64,000 nt of DNA, from NCBI RefSeq assembly GCF_000699445.3, contig NC_067196.1, positions 41,073,806-41,137,805 of the forward strand, in the 5' to 3' direction. A program made the translations under genes and the position numbers. The notes beneath the pieces are model-generated. The model was not told the DNA's origin. It searched no databases and saw only the letters and a program-made list of their open reading frames with translations. Position 1 is the stretch's first letter; each line of letters begins with the position of its first letter. The stretch is from Schistosoma haematobium. Lineage: Eukaryota; Platyhelminthes; Trematoda; Strigeidida; Schistosomatidae. Shown one piece after another: positions 24,700 to 34,084 of this stretch.

Positions 24700-24835
24700 A
24701 ATTCCCCCTGCGTATATCTTAGATGTCTAGTCGGCCTTTTTACGAGACGGAGTTGTCAACTCCATGTCTAACTCACCTTTGCCTGGCCTTGCGACCGGCA
24801 GTAACTCCAGAAAAACTATAGGCCGGGTTTGGGGA
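24700..24835 (+). mobile_element. Isolated RTE 5' leader fragment
   Basis: The block TCGGCCTTTTTACGAGACGG, then GTTGTCAACTCCATG, then GACCGGCAGTAACTCC..AAAA.CTA.AGGC matches the leader of the RTE element at 14885-14980 (GGACGCTAACCCCATG, CGGGCAGTAACTC). No endonuclease follows. It is a solitary 5' piece. Confidence 0.55.
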
Positions 24836-24839
24836 ATCC

Positions 24840-26262
24840 CCTAAACCATAGGGTCTTATGCCACTTCCCAAAATTAGACAAAACGTTTACCGAGATTGGG
24901 TGGTTCCACTTTATATCTTTGAAAGCCTTTGCAATTTCTGGTCTATTGCTTAACAATCATCCAGTGCAAACCCCCATATTCTTCGAATCCAAAATTAGTT
25001 ACACAGGAAACGTCTTCTGCATTCATCTTATCCTAAGCAATCCTTCCCGCAGTATATCCATAACCCCTTAGTATCGTGTTTTCTTTGCAGTGAAGCTCTT
25101 CACACGTAAATATCTGGAAGTGGCCCACGCAGTCATACATTACCGGTGACCTATCAGTAAATTTGTGACGTAATTTGCGGACTCACTGCTTCTCCCCTTC
25201 GAATATCACTGCGATAGTCGAACCATTTAACCCTAGTCAGTTCTCCAAAACACTATTAATTGTTTGATGTGGGAATCTCTTTCGGAAGGGCGATTGTCGG
25301 ATGGTCCATATAAATCTAAGTACTAAGCCTGCTCTAGATGGCTTCTTGTAGAAGTAATTTTGTGGCGTTAATTGTGATTTTGATTACCACCGTCATACTC
25401 CCAGTTCTATTCATAGTAAAACTGAGACGTTAATGATGCAAAGTGCTGATAGGGTTTACTGCCGGATGTTTAGCTCAGTAACTAGGTTGCTTTTTGACAT
25501 GTTAGTATCACAGGACATTTTAGATTACATTACCACTAGACGTGGGTATAAAACGGTCTCGGAAAGTTACACTCGCATTCCTATCCATAAACAATATTGA
25601 GCAACCAAACTAAAACGGGAAAACTGACAGTCAAGGCAAATATGTCTAACTAGGAGTGTTGATAGTAGTAACCTAATGTAGCGTAGTGAGATTCACTGTC
25701 AAATTCTGAGAGCAGTAGACAGATGTTCCCAAAGTCTTGCTGCTAGTAAGTTAGGTATATTATAACAGATTTCGATGACTCCCGCTGTCAAAGCAAGCCA
25801 ATGTCTTAGAAATTTATTTAATCCCAATTGTTAAGTGTCTTTTGTATTAGCATTGTCAGTGAAAATATTAAAACAACCTCTTCAACGCATCCAAAAATGA
25901 CCTCGGATGATTCTTCCCGAGTACCCAGTTAGTATCACCGCCCCTTACATGTTAATTGTGGGTAGAACTGTAAGATGTGAAGGTATCATTGCCAAGGTTT
26001 GACTTGATAATTTCGAACAAATTGAGAATTAGATAGATTGTTGTAAATGAATTGATATATTTGTAATATCCAAATGAGTAGGAAAACTAGACTTTCCGAC
26101 GTTTCGTGACTCGGTGTAAGCCACTTTAGAAAATAAACAAGATGTGCATTTACGGAAACGCCAAACGCTGCTTCGATTTTAGCTCCGCAGTCATGTGACT
26201 TTTGAAAGCACTCCGTATATCTCCTAGAAAAAACTAATACATGTTAGAACGTTTAGAGCAGA
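24840..26262. other. Unannotated sequence
   Basis: Nothing recognisable as a gene, RNA or mobile element was found between the RTE leader fragment and the repeat fragment starting near 26263. Confidence 0.35.
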
Positions 26263-26510
26263 CCCAAATGCCCTGGTACAGCCGAGAGTGGGAAGAGTCA
26301 TCTCTCCCTCTCGAAATGCTCTCACATGGCCACGTGCATATAACTACTACCAGGAAAGTCCTACTCACTGCCTTCTCTCACCAGGGTGTTGTTTTCGGGA
26401 TTGAGAAGACGAAAAGTAAATGTCCATCTTAACTGGGTTGATGGACACGGACGGCCTACCAAACTAATGGTGTACATGGCCTCCAGGATCATGAGGGAAC
26501 AAACGGCGTA
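26263..26510 (+). repeat. 5' leader fragment of the second RTE family, left half (split by a later insertion)
   Basis: From AAATGCCCTGGTA to GGGAACAAACGGCGTATGA this matches the leader module at 36869-37108 with scattered differences. The module resumes at 30460-30640 on the other side of a 3.95-kb minus-strand element. The two halves are in the same orientation and in order, so the fragment was there first and was interrupted. Confidence 0.75.
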
Positions 26511-26749
26511 TGAGTCAGTCAGTCAGTCAGTAACAACGTAGAACTTCGTACGTACGTACATCAGTTCGAGTTGCCACACCACATTAGCACAGAGATGCAC
26601 TTGTCGATTCAAATCCCGTAGTGGTAGAGGTAGCAAGAGTATAAGCAGTAATCGGGAAGATTAGGGTTTGGAGATGTTATTTAAAGAGTATAATCCAGTG
26701 AAAGAAATTTGGAAAGAGGAAAAAAAAGGGACATGAAGAATTCAGAAGA

Positions 26750-29095
26750 TTAGAATTTGGGAGAACACAGAGAGTGGATGCACCTGCGCCATTGCAAACG
26801 ATTTTGAGCCATGTCATTCAGGGTCTCTAACCAACGGTTGCTGTCATCTCGCGGTCCCCAACCAGGTAGTCTACACCTACCAACATGACTCAGTTCACTT
26901 GTCAGTGACTTCATGAACTTGTGCCATGTTTTGGTTTGGCCGCCCCTAGCTTTCTTCCAACCTACTCCTATACCACTGAACATAGCACGTCGAGGCAGTC
27001 GGTGGTTGGGCATACGTAACACGTGTCCAAGCCATCTCAACTGATGAAGTTTCACTACTTCATCAATTGATTTGCCATCCTTACCTAGTACCCGTTTCCT
27101 AACAACTGTGTTACTTACTCGATGGTCCCATGATATATGAGCAATGTTTCGAAGACACCTATGATCAAATACTAGTAACCTACGGATATCCTCTACTCTT
27201 ACCGGCCATGTTTCACTGGCATAAAGTAGGACGGAACGAACTGCTGCGCAGTAAACACGTCCTTTGGTTGATAGACGGATATCTCGCCTACGCCATAAAT
27301 GACGCAAGTTGGCAAAAGCTAGTCGAGCCTTCTGTATCCGTGCTGAGATTTCGTCACACACTAAACCACAAGGGCTGATGAGACTTCCAAGATAAGTGAA
27401 GCGGTCGACACACTCAACTACTTCACTCCCTATCACTAGTTCGGGTGTCGATGTAACCCAATCCTGAAGCAACATTTTGCATTTCGAGGGAGCGAATCGC
27501 ATCCCGAACATGCTTGCATTGTTGCTTAGAGTGGCCAGAAGACTCTGCATTTTGTCAGTGTCTTCACCAAATAAAACGATGTCATCAGCATATTCTAAGT
27601 CAACAAGTGAACCTCCTGGTAGAAGTTCAACCCCTGTATATTTAGATGAGGAGAGTGTTATCTCTAAAAGTACGTCAATGACAAAGTTGAACAAGAATGG
27701 GGAGAGTGGACAGCCCTGACGAACACCACTTGAGGTGATCAATTCTGATGACAGTTCGCCATAAGCTCTCACTCGACCAGTTGTGTTCGAGTAGAGAGCC
27801 TTTATAAGGTTAATGTACTTCTGTGGTACTCCTTTCAGTGACAAACACTGCCATAGAACCTCACGATCAATCGAGTCGAATGCCGCCTTAAGGTCGAGAA
27901 ATACTACCATTGTGGGGCGTCTGAATGTGTGTTTGTGTTCTAGAACCTGACGTAGTGTGAGTATCTGATCTATACAACCACGTCCAGGTCGAAAACCAGC
28001 CTGGTTTTCTCTAGTCTGCTCTTCACGAGCTTTAGTTAGGCGTCGAAGTATTATTGAAGCTAATATTTTAGACACTATATTAGTCAAACTGATTCCTCTG
28101 TGATTGTCACAAGAGGACTTTTGTCCTTTCTTAAAAACTGGCACAATCAGTGATTGAGACCAGTCAGATGGGATTACGTCCAGTTCCCAAATTCTACCTA
28201 AGACCTCGGTTAATCTCATTGCTAATACTGGACCACCAACCTTAAAAATCTCAGGAGTAAACCTGTCAGGGCCTGCTGCTCTCCCTCGTTTCAGATTTCC
28301 TATGGCTTTTTCAACTTCGTAAAGGGACGGAGGACCTACATTAACTTGCCATTCAGGTTGACTGGAGATCGTGGGAAACCGAAGTGTGGCTGAAGGCCAG
28401 TTGAACTGATCCCTAAAGTGTTCTGCCCATCGATCCAATCTCCTGGATTGAGAATGAATAATATGTCCATCTTTCTCTGAGATTGTTTCGCTAACGGTCG
28501 GGTTCCTAATTCCGGTTTCCTTAACGAGTCTGAACAATTGTCTGCTATTACCTATTGCCGCTGCCTTTTCCATCTCTCTTGCTTTCGCTACCCACCACTG
28601 TTCGCGATCATTGCGTAGACTTCTTGTCAGCTTGCGCTTAAGCTGACTCCGCTCTTCATTATGTTCAGAGCCAGGTGGAATGTGTTTCCGAGCATCTATC
28701 AGTGAGATAGATGCTGCTGAGATCCAGTGTTGCTCCCTAACCTTCTGGTTTACCTTACTAGCAGATATCACTGCTGTTTCCACAGCTTTTCGGATATCAT
28801 TCCATGCTGCATCGGGGTGGGCATCACATACATGGCTGCCTAACTGTTTTCCTAGTTGTTCCTGAAATATACTCTTAGCTTGACTATAATTAAGTAGGGC
28901 CCTAAGAGGTTTCCTTGCAGGATCTTTCCTACGTCCAGTAAGACGCAAGCAAATACGCGCTCGCACTAGAGCATGATCTGAATCTAGGCATGTGCTCCAG
29001 AATGAGCGACAGTCTTCTATCGAGCCCCTCCATCGGTGGCTGATAGCGATGTGATCCAGTTGGGTCCAACGTTGGGACGAATTAGGGGTCGCCAT
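26750..29095 (-). CDS. Family alpha reverse transcriptase with end of endonuclease
   Basis: The 781-codon frame has the endonuclease SDHALV box (residues 39-44), then a linker, then reverse transcriptase motifs: KRGRAAGPDRFTPE (269-282), NHRGISLTNI (331-340), FLDLKAAFDS (399-408), SGVRQGCPLSPFLF (456-469) and the catalytic YADD (502-505). The C-terminal region includes LRWLGHVLRM and a basic GWKKARGG segment, and ends with a W.RC type motif. All catalytic residues are present. The enzyme would copy the element RNA at the target site. The frame change from the endonuclease frame is the visible defect. Confidence 0.85.
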   Translation of the reverse strand: MATPNSSQRWTQLDHIAISHRWRGSIEDCRSFWSTCLDSDHALVRARICLRLTGRRKDPARKPLRALLNYSQAKSIFQEQLGKQLGSHVCDAHPDAAWNDIRKAVETAVISASKVNQKVREQHWISAASISLIDARKHIPPGSEHNEERSQLKRKLTRSLRNDREQWWVAKAREMEKAAAIGNSRQLFRLVKETGIRNPTVSETISEKDGHIIHSQSRRLDRWAEHFRDQFNWPSATLRFPTISSQPEWQVNVGPPSLYEVEKAIGNLKRGRAAGPDRFTPEIFKVGGPVLAMRLTEVLGRIWELDVIPSDWSQSLIVPVFKKGQKSSCDNHRGISLTNIVSKILASIILRRLTKAREEQTRENQAGFRPGRGCIDQILTLRQVLEHKHTFRRPTMVVFLDLKAAFDSIDREVLWQCLSLKGVPQKYINLIKALYSNTTGRVRAYGELSSELITSSGVRQGCPLSPFLFNFVIDVLLEITLSSSKYTGVELLPGGSLVDLEYADDIVLFGEDTDKMQSLLATLSNNASMFGMRFAPSKCKMLLQDWVTSTPELVIGSEVVECVDRFTYLGSLISPCGLVCDEISARIQKARLAFANLRHLWRRRDIRLSTKGRVYCAAVRSVLLYASETWPVRVEDIRRLLVFDHRCLRNIAHISWDHRVSNTVVRKRVLGKDGKSIDEVVKLHQLRWLGHVLRMPNHRLPRRAMFSGIGVGWKKARGGQTKTWHKFMKSLTSELSHVGRCRLPGWGPRDDSNRWLETLNDMAQNRLQWRRCIHSLCSPKF

Positions 29096-29838
29096 GTTAA
29101 AAGATGTTTTTCCTTATGCTTAAAGTTAGTATTTGCAAGGAACAGGCGGTTATCTGAGCATAGATGCAACAGACGGTCGCCATTATCTGTTCTTTGAGCC
29201 ACGACACCATAGGATCCACCGAGGTGTCTTTCCTTATCACTTAGTTTGCCTACTTGAGCATTAAAGTCACCGGCCACTATTACTACATCCGAGCGCCTAG
29301 CTTTTCGGAGAAGGTCCGAAAGCTTTCTGTAAAACTCATCTTTTACATCATCTGAGCTGCAGTCAGTGGGAGAATAGGCAGAGACGACGAAGAGGCAACG
29401 ACGAGTGTCCCTATATTTCCGGATTCTTACTGTTCCGTTCAGTCGGACAGCGCACAAACGACTGTCTATTGGGATCCACTCTAAGAGAGCTAGTTCTGCC
29501 CTAGGACTCAATGCTATACCTACGCCGGCGAGGCCACGGGAAGCAGAATCAGGGCTTCCAGATACACGAAGCGTAAATCGAGTCGGTTCTTTATTTTGGC
29601 ATGGTGAGGTCAAATGAATGACGCTACTTGGATCCTGTATGCGCGTTTCGGAGACGCAGCACACATCGATGGCGCGAGATTCTAAAGTTTTAGCTAAGGA
29701 AGCCTGCTGTCCTATTTGGCAAAGTGTTCGTACGTTAAAAGCTCCTACGTGTAGTTTAGAGTGTGGTTTCAGGAGACCAGGAATGGCGTTCCAGGTACTC
29801 GAATCGTTTGCCCTAGCGGTGCGAGGTGATAAAGACAC
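29017..29838 (-). CDS. Family alpha endonuclease domain
   Basis: This 273-codon frame encodes an apurinic/apyrimidinic-type endonuclease, which nicks target DNA to prime reverse transcription. Visible blocks are FNVRTL near residue 34, CCVSETRIQD near 59, VSAYSPTDC near 151 and AGDFNAQVG near 188. After HKEKHLLTWRP (about residue 249) the frame goes wrong. The expected continuation (QLDHIAISHRW, SDHALV) is in the overlapping next frame. The start chosen is the first Met of the frame, and the real start may lie further upstream. Confidence 0.75.
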   Translation of the reverse strand: MSLSPRTARANDSSTWNAIPGLLKPHSKLHVGAFNVRTLCQIGQQASLAKTLESRAIDVCCVSETRIQDPSSVIHLTSPCQNKEPTRFTLRVSGSPDSASRGLAGVGIALSPRAELALLEWIPIDSRLCAVRLNGTVRIRKYRDTRRCLFVVSAYSPTDCSSDDVKDEFYRKLSDLLRKARRSDVVIVAGDFNAQVGKLSDKERHLGGSYGVVAQRTDNGDRLLHLCSDNRLFLANTNFKHKEKHLLTWRPLIRPNVGPNWITSLSATDGGAR

Positions 29839-29839
29839 G

Positions 29840-30459
29840 TGAGGAGGGTTAGTCGGGAGGATAAGAGAAGTATTAGGAGGTGTAGGAAGGATTTGAATGT
29901 GACCACCTTGGTCTCTTGTGCTGTTACGGGTATGAGGGCTGATGTCACTTCCCGGCTGCCCACACCGTGGAAGGGTATTTCTTGAGGAACCTGAAAAGGA
30001 AATTGATTAGTGTTGGTCTTGACGACCTGGGAGCGTGACCGCAGAGCCCAAGGGACAACTGCTTGAGGCCGGTCGCGCACGGCCTTTTTGTGGAAGGTTT
30101 TTGACGTGTTAGCTCCGTTCTTCAAGGGGCCTTACCGCCGGAGACGGAAATCCGTGAGGTAAGGTGAGGTGTGCATTTTTAGGGCCGACCTTTTCTAACC
30201 CCACCCCTCCTTGTGGGAAGGCAGCATCGCTGTCATGCTGGTTGTCCGAGGGAAACACCTTACTGCTGTCACACCTCTCTACAGTCAGCAGTACGACTTC
30301 GCCCTCAGACCTTGAGTTGCTGCTTTTAGTCTTACCGTTCGCCAATCGACCTGCCTGGCATGGTAGAACCTGCAGGAACATATGTTCCAGCCAATATAGC
30401 TCGGTTGGGTCATCACGATAGGCAAGCCCGATCACCGCGTCAAGGTAGCAGCTTCGATC
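29840..30459 (-). other. Family alpha 5' leader region
   Basis: This is markedly GC-richer than its surroundings. Two overlapping minus-strand frames (30468-30109 and 30125-29769) run through it without known motifs. They may represent a short leader ORF or simply a GC-rich 5' UTR. Confidence 0.4.
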
Positions 30460-30640
30460 GGGAACCAATTATTGGTCACCGGCTACCATGGGACTGCATC
30501 TCCTCACGATGCTCCACCGCCTCGTGGGTTAGACCTTTAGGTCAAAGGCTCTGGGTGTGGCCCCCTAAGAAAATAGCTTGCTTCGGTTTGGGCACCCGGA
30601 CAGTACCTCAGCTTTCACACAAATCGAATGATTTATGTGG
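30460..30640 (+). repeat. 5' leader fragment of the second RTE family, right half
   Basis: From AACCAATTATTGGTCACCGG to TTTCACACAAAT this continues the module interrupted at 26510, matching 37108-37275. It ends at the same CACACAAA point beyond which the other copies also diverge. Confidence 0.75.
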
Positions 30641-32383
30641 CGCATATGTATTTGATGCCTTCTTGTACTAATGTTTGTGTTTAAATAAATAATAAAATAA
30701 ATAGAGCAGCTCTTAGAAAACCGTTTATAAAACACCTATCGAGAAATCAAGTAAGTTCTAACTACTTTATATAGATATAAACAAGAAGCAATACTAGTTG
30801 GCCTGCCATCGTGCAAACCGAAAACTGGACCCCTGAATTAAGTAATTTCTAAAGTAACTAGTCTTAAGTTTCGCATTGTCATACACATGTAAATCTCCGT
30901 TTACAACTGAGTTAATAGCTATTTGGTAACAACGCTTTATATGACTAGGACCAGTCTTCTTTATTTAAAGACTTCAATCAGAATATAAAACTCGTCCGAA
31001 TTCAACATCACAATTTGGAGTCCTGTGAGCGTTCGCGCCTCTGGCGTTTATATTAGATATGACCTTTGTTTTTAATTGACCAACAGAGATAACACTGGCT
31101 AACCAACCGGAATCAAATGCTCTTAGGTTGATTACTTTTATAAATACGTTTAGTTACGATTTTAAACTAATCCTCTACATTAACTCTTAGTTTCTGCAGG
31201 GAACTATAGCGCGATATGTTCTGGTCTCAACTACTACGATGTACTGACTATTATTTTAAAACTTTTAGACCATACTTACTAGCTGGTAGTTTGCAAGGAT
31301 GCTCTTCCTATGATTTGGGCACCTGGACGGCATTACAAATTACAACATATTTACAATAATTCCGTCTGTAGATAACAAAAACTCGTTTTACTTGTTATCA
31401 ATGGTACGAAAGTAAGCGATACACCTAGCTACCATTGTATCACAAACGCTAACGAGATAAAGTACTATTATTATCCAAGGAACTTTGTGGTATTTATTTG
31501 AGACTACATTGAAACAATGAATAAGTATTCCAAGTGGTAAATCACTTGTGAACCTTTGTTAATCAAATTATATAAAAATCCCTAAACGCCACTTACGTCT
31601 GTTAACACAATAGACTGGAATTTGTTTAATGTACCTGGCCCTATGTGTTTAGCTGACTGACTGAATTTAATAAGGTCAAGACATGACTTTGTTCCAACTA
31701 GCTATTGACTATCGAGTTACATCTTGTACGTGGATACACGACCTTGCTGTGATCCTCGAAACATCCTTAGCCATGGGTTGAAGAATTATCAAGATAGCTT
31801 TACGTCGACAATATCGGCACTAAATCCTCTATCGTTTTTTTCCCTTGGTTTCTGAGTTTTAATATGTTCTTTGGGATCACTTCGTTCATGATTAGCCATT
31901 ACTGATGACAGCATCCGCGCGACCATTGCTTATTATCCTAGGGGCTTTCTCCTACTATGTTTATTTAAGGCACTAGCTGATATGTACTGCCACCGTTCTA
32001 AATATTTGACAAAAAAGTTCCACAGGCTAATACAATATAAGTACATTAGCGTTTCCCCCATCCGTATTTGACTAATGCCTCATTCTTTAAAGTTTTATTG
32101 AGCGTCATATTTAGTGTTCAGTTCTGTAATTAAAAAAAGGACCTTTCAGTTAGTCATGAGTAACGTAAACTACATGTATGTATGGGTTGCCACACAACAC
32201 TTAAGTAATAAGGGAGTTAGTGTATTTCTTCACCACGACCAATTGTGCTGTCTCATGTAGTATTAAATATACATATATCATTAACTTAGTAAATACAGTA
32301 CAAAATTAATGGATTATGTGAACCTAGTTATATGTTTACATACGCTAAATCCATTATTTTACTTCTATTCATTTCATTTTCAG
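30641..32383. other. Upstream region of RPB10
   Basis: No coding region or recognised repeat was seen. The presumed RPB10 promoter lies in the right part. No TATA element could be assigned. Confidence 0.4.
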
Positions 32384-32384
32384 A
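32383..32384 (+). promoter_or_regulatory. 3' splice acceptor 12 nt before the RPB10 start
   Basis: A pyrimidine-rich tract ends in CATTTTCAG at 32375-32383, leaving only 12 bases before the ATG. It could accept a cis-spliced 5' UTR exon or the trans-spliced leader used by many flatworm mRNAs. Sequence alone does not distinguish the two. Confidence 0.5.
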
Positions 32385-32395
32385 CATAATTAACA

Positions 32396-32599
32396 ATGAT
32401 AATACCAATACGTTGTTTTACGTGTGGGAAGGTTGTTGGTGACAAGTGGGAGAGCTACATTGGTTTGCTTCAAGCTGAATATGCTGAAGGAGATGCTCTG
32501 GATACCCTGGGTTTGAGACGTTACTGCTGCCGACGCATGCTTCTTTCACATGTTGATTTAATAGAAAAGTTACTAAACTATTCACCTTTACAAAGATAA
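32396..32599 (+). CDS. POLR2L: DNA-directed RNA polymerases I, II and III subunit RPABC5 (RPB10)
   Basis: This 67-codon single-exon frame matches the family's usual length and sequence closely: [13 protein letters not shown] at the start, [23 protein letters not shown] in the middle and [10 protein letters not shown] at the end. The zinc-binding cysteines are present (Cys7, Cys10, Cys44, Cys45). RPB10 is a small zinc-binding core subunit shared by nuclear RNA polymerases I, II and III and helps assemble the largest subunits. It is intact and is the clearest functional gene of the window. An AATAAA signal follows at 32646-32651. It converges with the HAX1-like gene on the other strand. Confidence 0.97.
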   Translation: MIIPIRCFTCGKVVGDKWESYIGLLQAEYAEGDALDTLGLRRYCCRRMLLSHVDLIEKLLNYSPLQR

Positions 32600-32645
32600 A
32601 GAACTGTAACAATTTAAGGAAATTATATACTAAAACTTGAAATCA

Positions 32646-32651
32646 AATAAA
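32646..32651 (+). terminator. Polyadenylation signal of RPB10
   Basis: An AATAAA hexamer lies 46 bases after the stop codon of RPB10, at a normal distance for a short 3' UTR. Confidence 0.55.
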
Positions 32652-32664
32652 AAGTAACATGTTC

Positions 32665-33936
32665 ATACATCTGGATGTTTAATTCCCGTAATACCAACGC
32701 CGTAATGCATCGAAAATTCCTGAAGACTTGTTTTCCGATTGGTATTCTTTCATGGATGGGCTTGGGTCCATAATTAGTAAATCTACAATAAACATCAAGA
32801 CAGTCTATCTAAGAATTAAAATGCTTAACGACCTGGTGCCTAACAGGATAACATATTAATACATTATTTATACTACAGGTCAAAATTTTTCATTGAAATA
32901 AACTGTCAAATTTATTAGTAGCTTGCAGTACACCGCAGCCGTCGCTTAAATTTTAATGAAGTTATAGGAAGCGGTTCCCGAACATACGAATTTCCCTATT
33001 CGGAAGGCTTTAACCTTTTAAGCTTCCATTCATCAAGACTAGGATATCTAAATTAGACCACAAATACTAAGCACAGCTTCCGAAATAGGGTGTAAACTTC
33101 TGCCGCAATCAAATATTCACTTGCCGTGCGGCACCTTTTTGTGCTCGTTAGGCAAGGCTTTTAACTAATCAGCCTCTGAAGGTCAAAACGACACCGGACA
33201 AAGTTGCTTTAAATACTTTGCGCGGAATTTGAGTGATGTAAATTGCAGTTAAGGTTGTATCAATAGACAACGTCCATAAAGCGTATATGAAGTGATTCCA
33301 ACCAAAAATCCCTAGGCACCGAACTTAAGTTATGGTGAGGAAACCGCTATGTAGCGAGATTATTAATGTGGAAGTTGCTCACAGGATTTTGTCTTATTAA
33401 AAGCTGATAAGCACCCACCTTACAAAACCATGAAGAGTGACTTGTCCTTTCGTTTTATCCCATATTTGTGTGAAATGATAAGTATTACTGACAGTTTGTA
33501 GAGTAGAAAGTATACTGCCAGGTACTTTTGGAACATATCGTAAACCATTTTAGCGTTAGGCTACGTGTAACGATTCCACTAGGCATTGTTGGAAATAACA
33601 TGTTCGCTAGTAAACCGAAGTCACAGAGTATTTGGGAAATCACAAGTGTCATCTTTAAAATCTTAATCACATCTACTTAAATAACCATGTGAACTGAAAG
33701 AGTACATGAACAGAACTTCACCTTCAGACCATTCAACTTTATGATCATTTGGTTGACCATCCAATTATGCAAATATTACAAATCAGACTACGTAGTGAGT
33801 TTACAGATACTCGACTATAAAGCAACCAACATAGTATGATTACTAATCTGCATAACATTTCATAAGGAAGTTGGACATACTAAAGCACTCAAGTGGAAAT
33901 TGAAATTTGAAGACAATGAATTTAAGGACCTCTCAC
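32665..33936 (-). other. Downstream region of the HAX1-like gene
   Basis: A last exon of the HAX1-like gene is expected somewhere here, because exon 7 ends in a GTGAGA donor. I could not find a convincing one. A minus-strand run starting DGQPNDHKVEWSEGEVLF (about 33763-33671) lacks an acceptor and has an upstream stop. Confidence 0.35.
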
Positions 33937-34084
33937 CTTCACTATTCGCAGTTTGGGACTGTTGACCGTCAGGTCTCATATAAATAACATGTTTCTTTTC
34001 CCCATCACATGACCGTTCAATCGTGGTATGAACTTCAGTACCATCTGGTTCACGAACCACTCTTTTCTGTAACTCTTTCACTTC
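33937..34084 (-). CDS. HAX1: HAX1-like exon 7
   Basis: The exon starts after ATTATAG (acceptor AG at 34086-34085) and ends at AAG|GTGAGA (33937/33936), with 49 codons plus one base. KRVVREPDGTEVHTTIERSC resembles the HAX1 C-terminal block. If the donor is not used, the frame runs on to a stop at 33860, adding about 24 residues without similarity. Confidence 0.6.

Larger units (their letters stand above)
26511..30459 (-). mobile_element. Nearly full-length RTE-type non-LTR retrotransposon (family alpha)
   Basis: The minus-strand element is about 3.95 kb: a 5' leader region (30459-29840), an endonuclease frame (29838-29017), a reverse-transcriptase frame (29095-26750), a short 3' UTR and a terminal (CTGA)n tail, seen on the plus strand as CAGTCAGTCAGTCAGT at 26511-26530. 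The only clear coding lesion is a frame change between the two frames, which overlap by 79 bases. It sits inside an older leader fragment of a related family. A one-base error or mutation is all that separates it from one continuous endonuclease-RT reading frame. Confidence 0.85.

Noticed and set aside
33671..33763. Minus-strand run DGQPNDHKVEWSEGEVLF as a last exon of the HAX1-like gene
   Set aside because: There is a stop immediately upstream and no AG acceptor at a usable position. Similarity to exon 6 (DGQPA) is too short.
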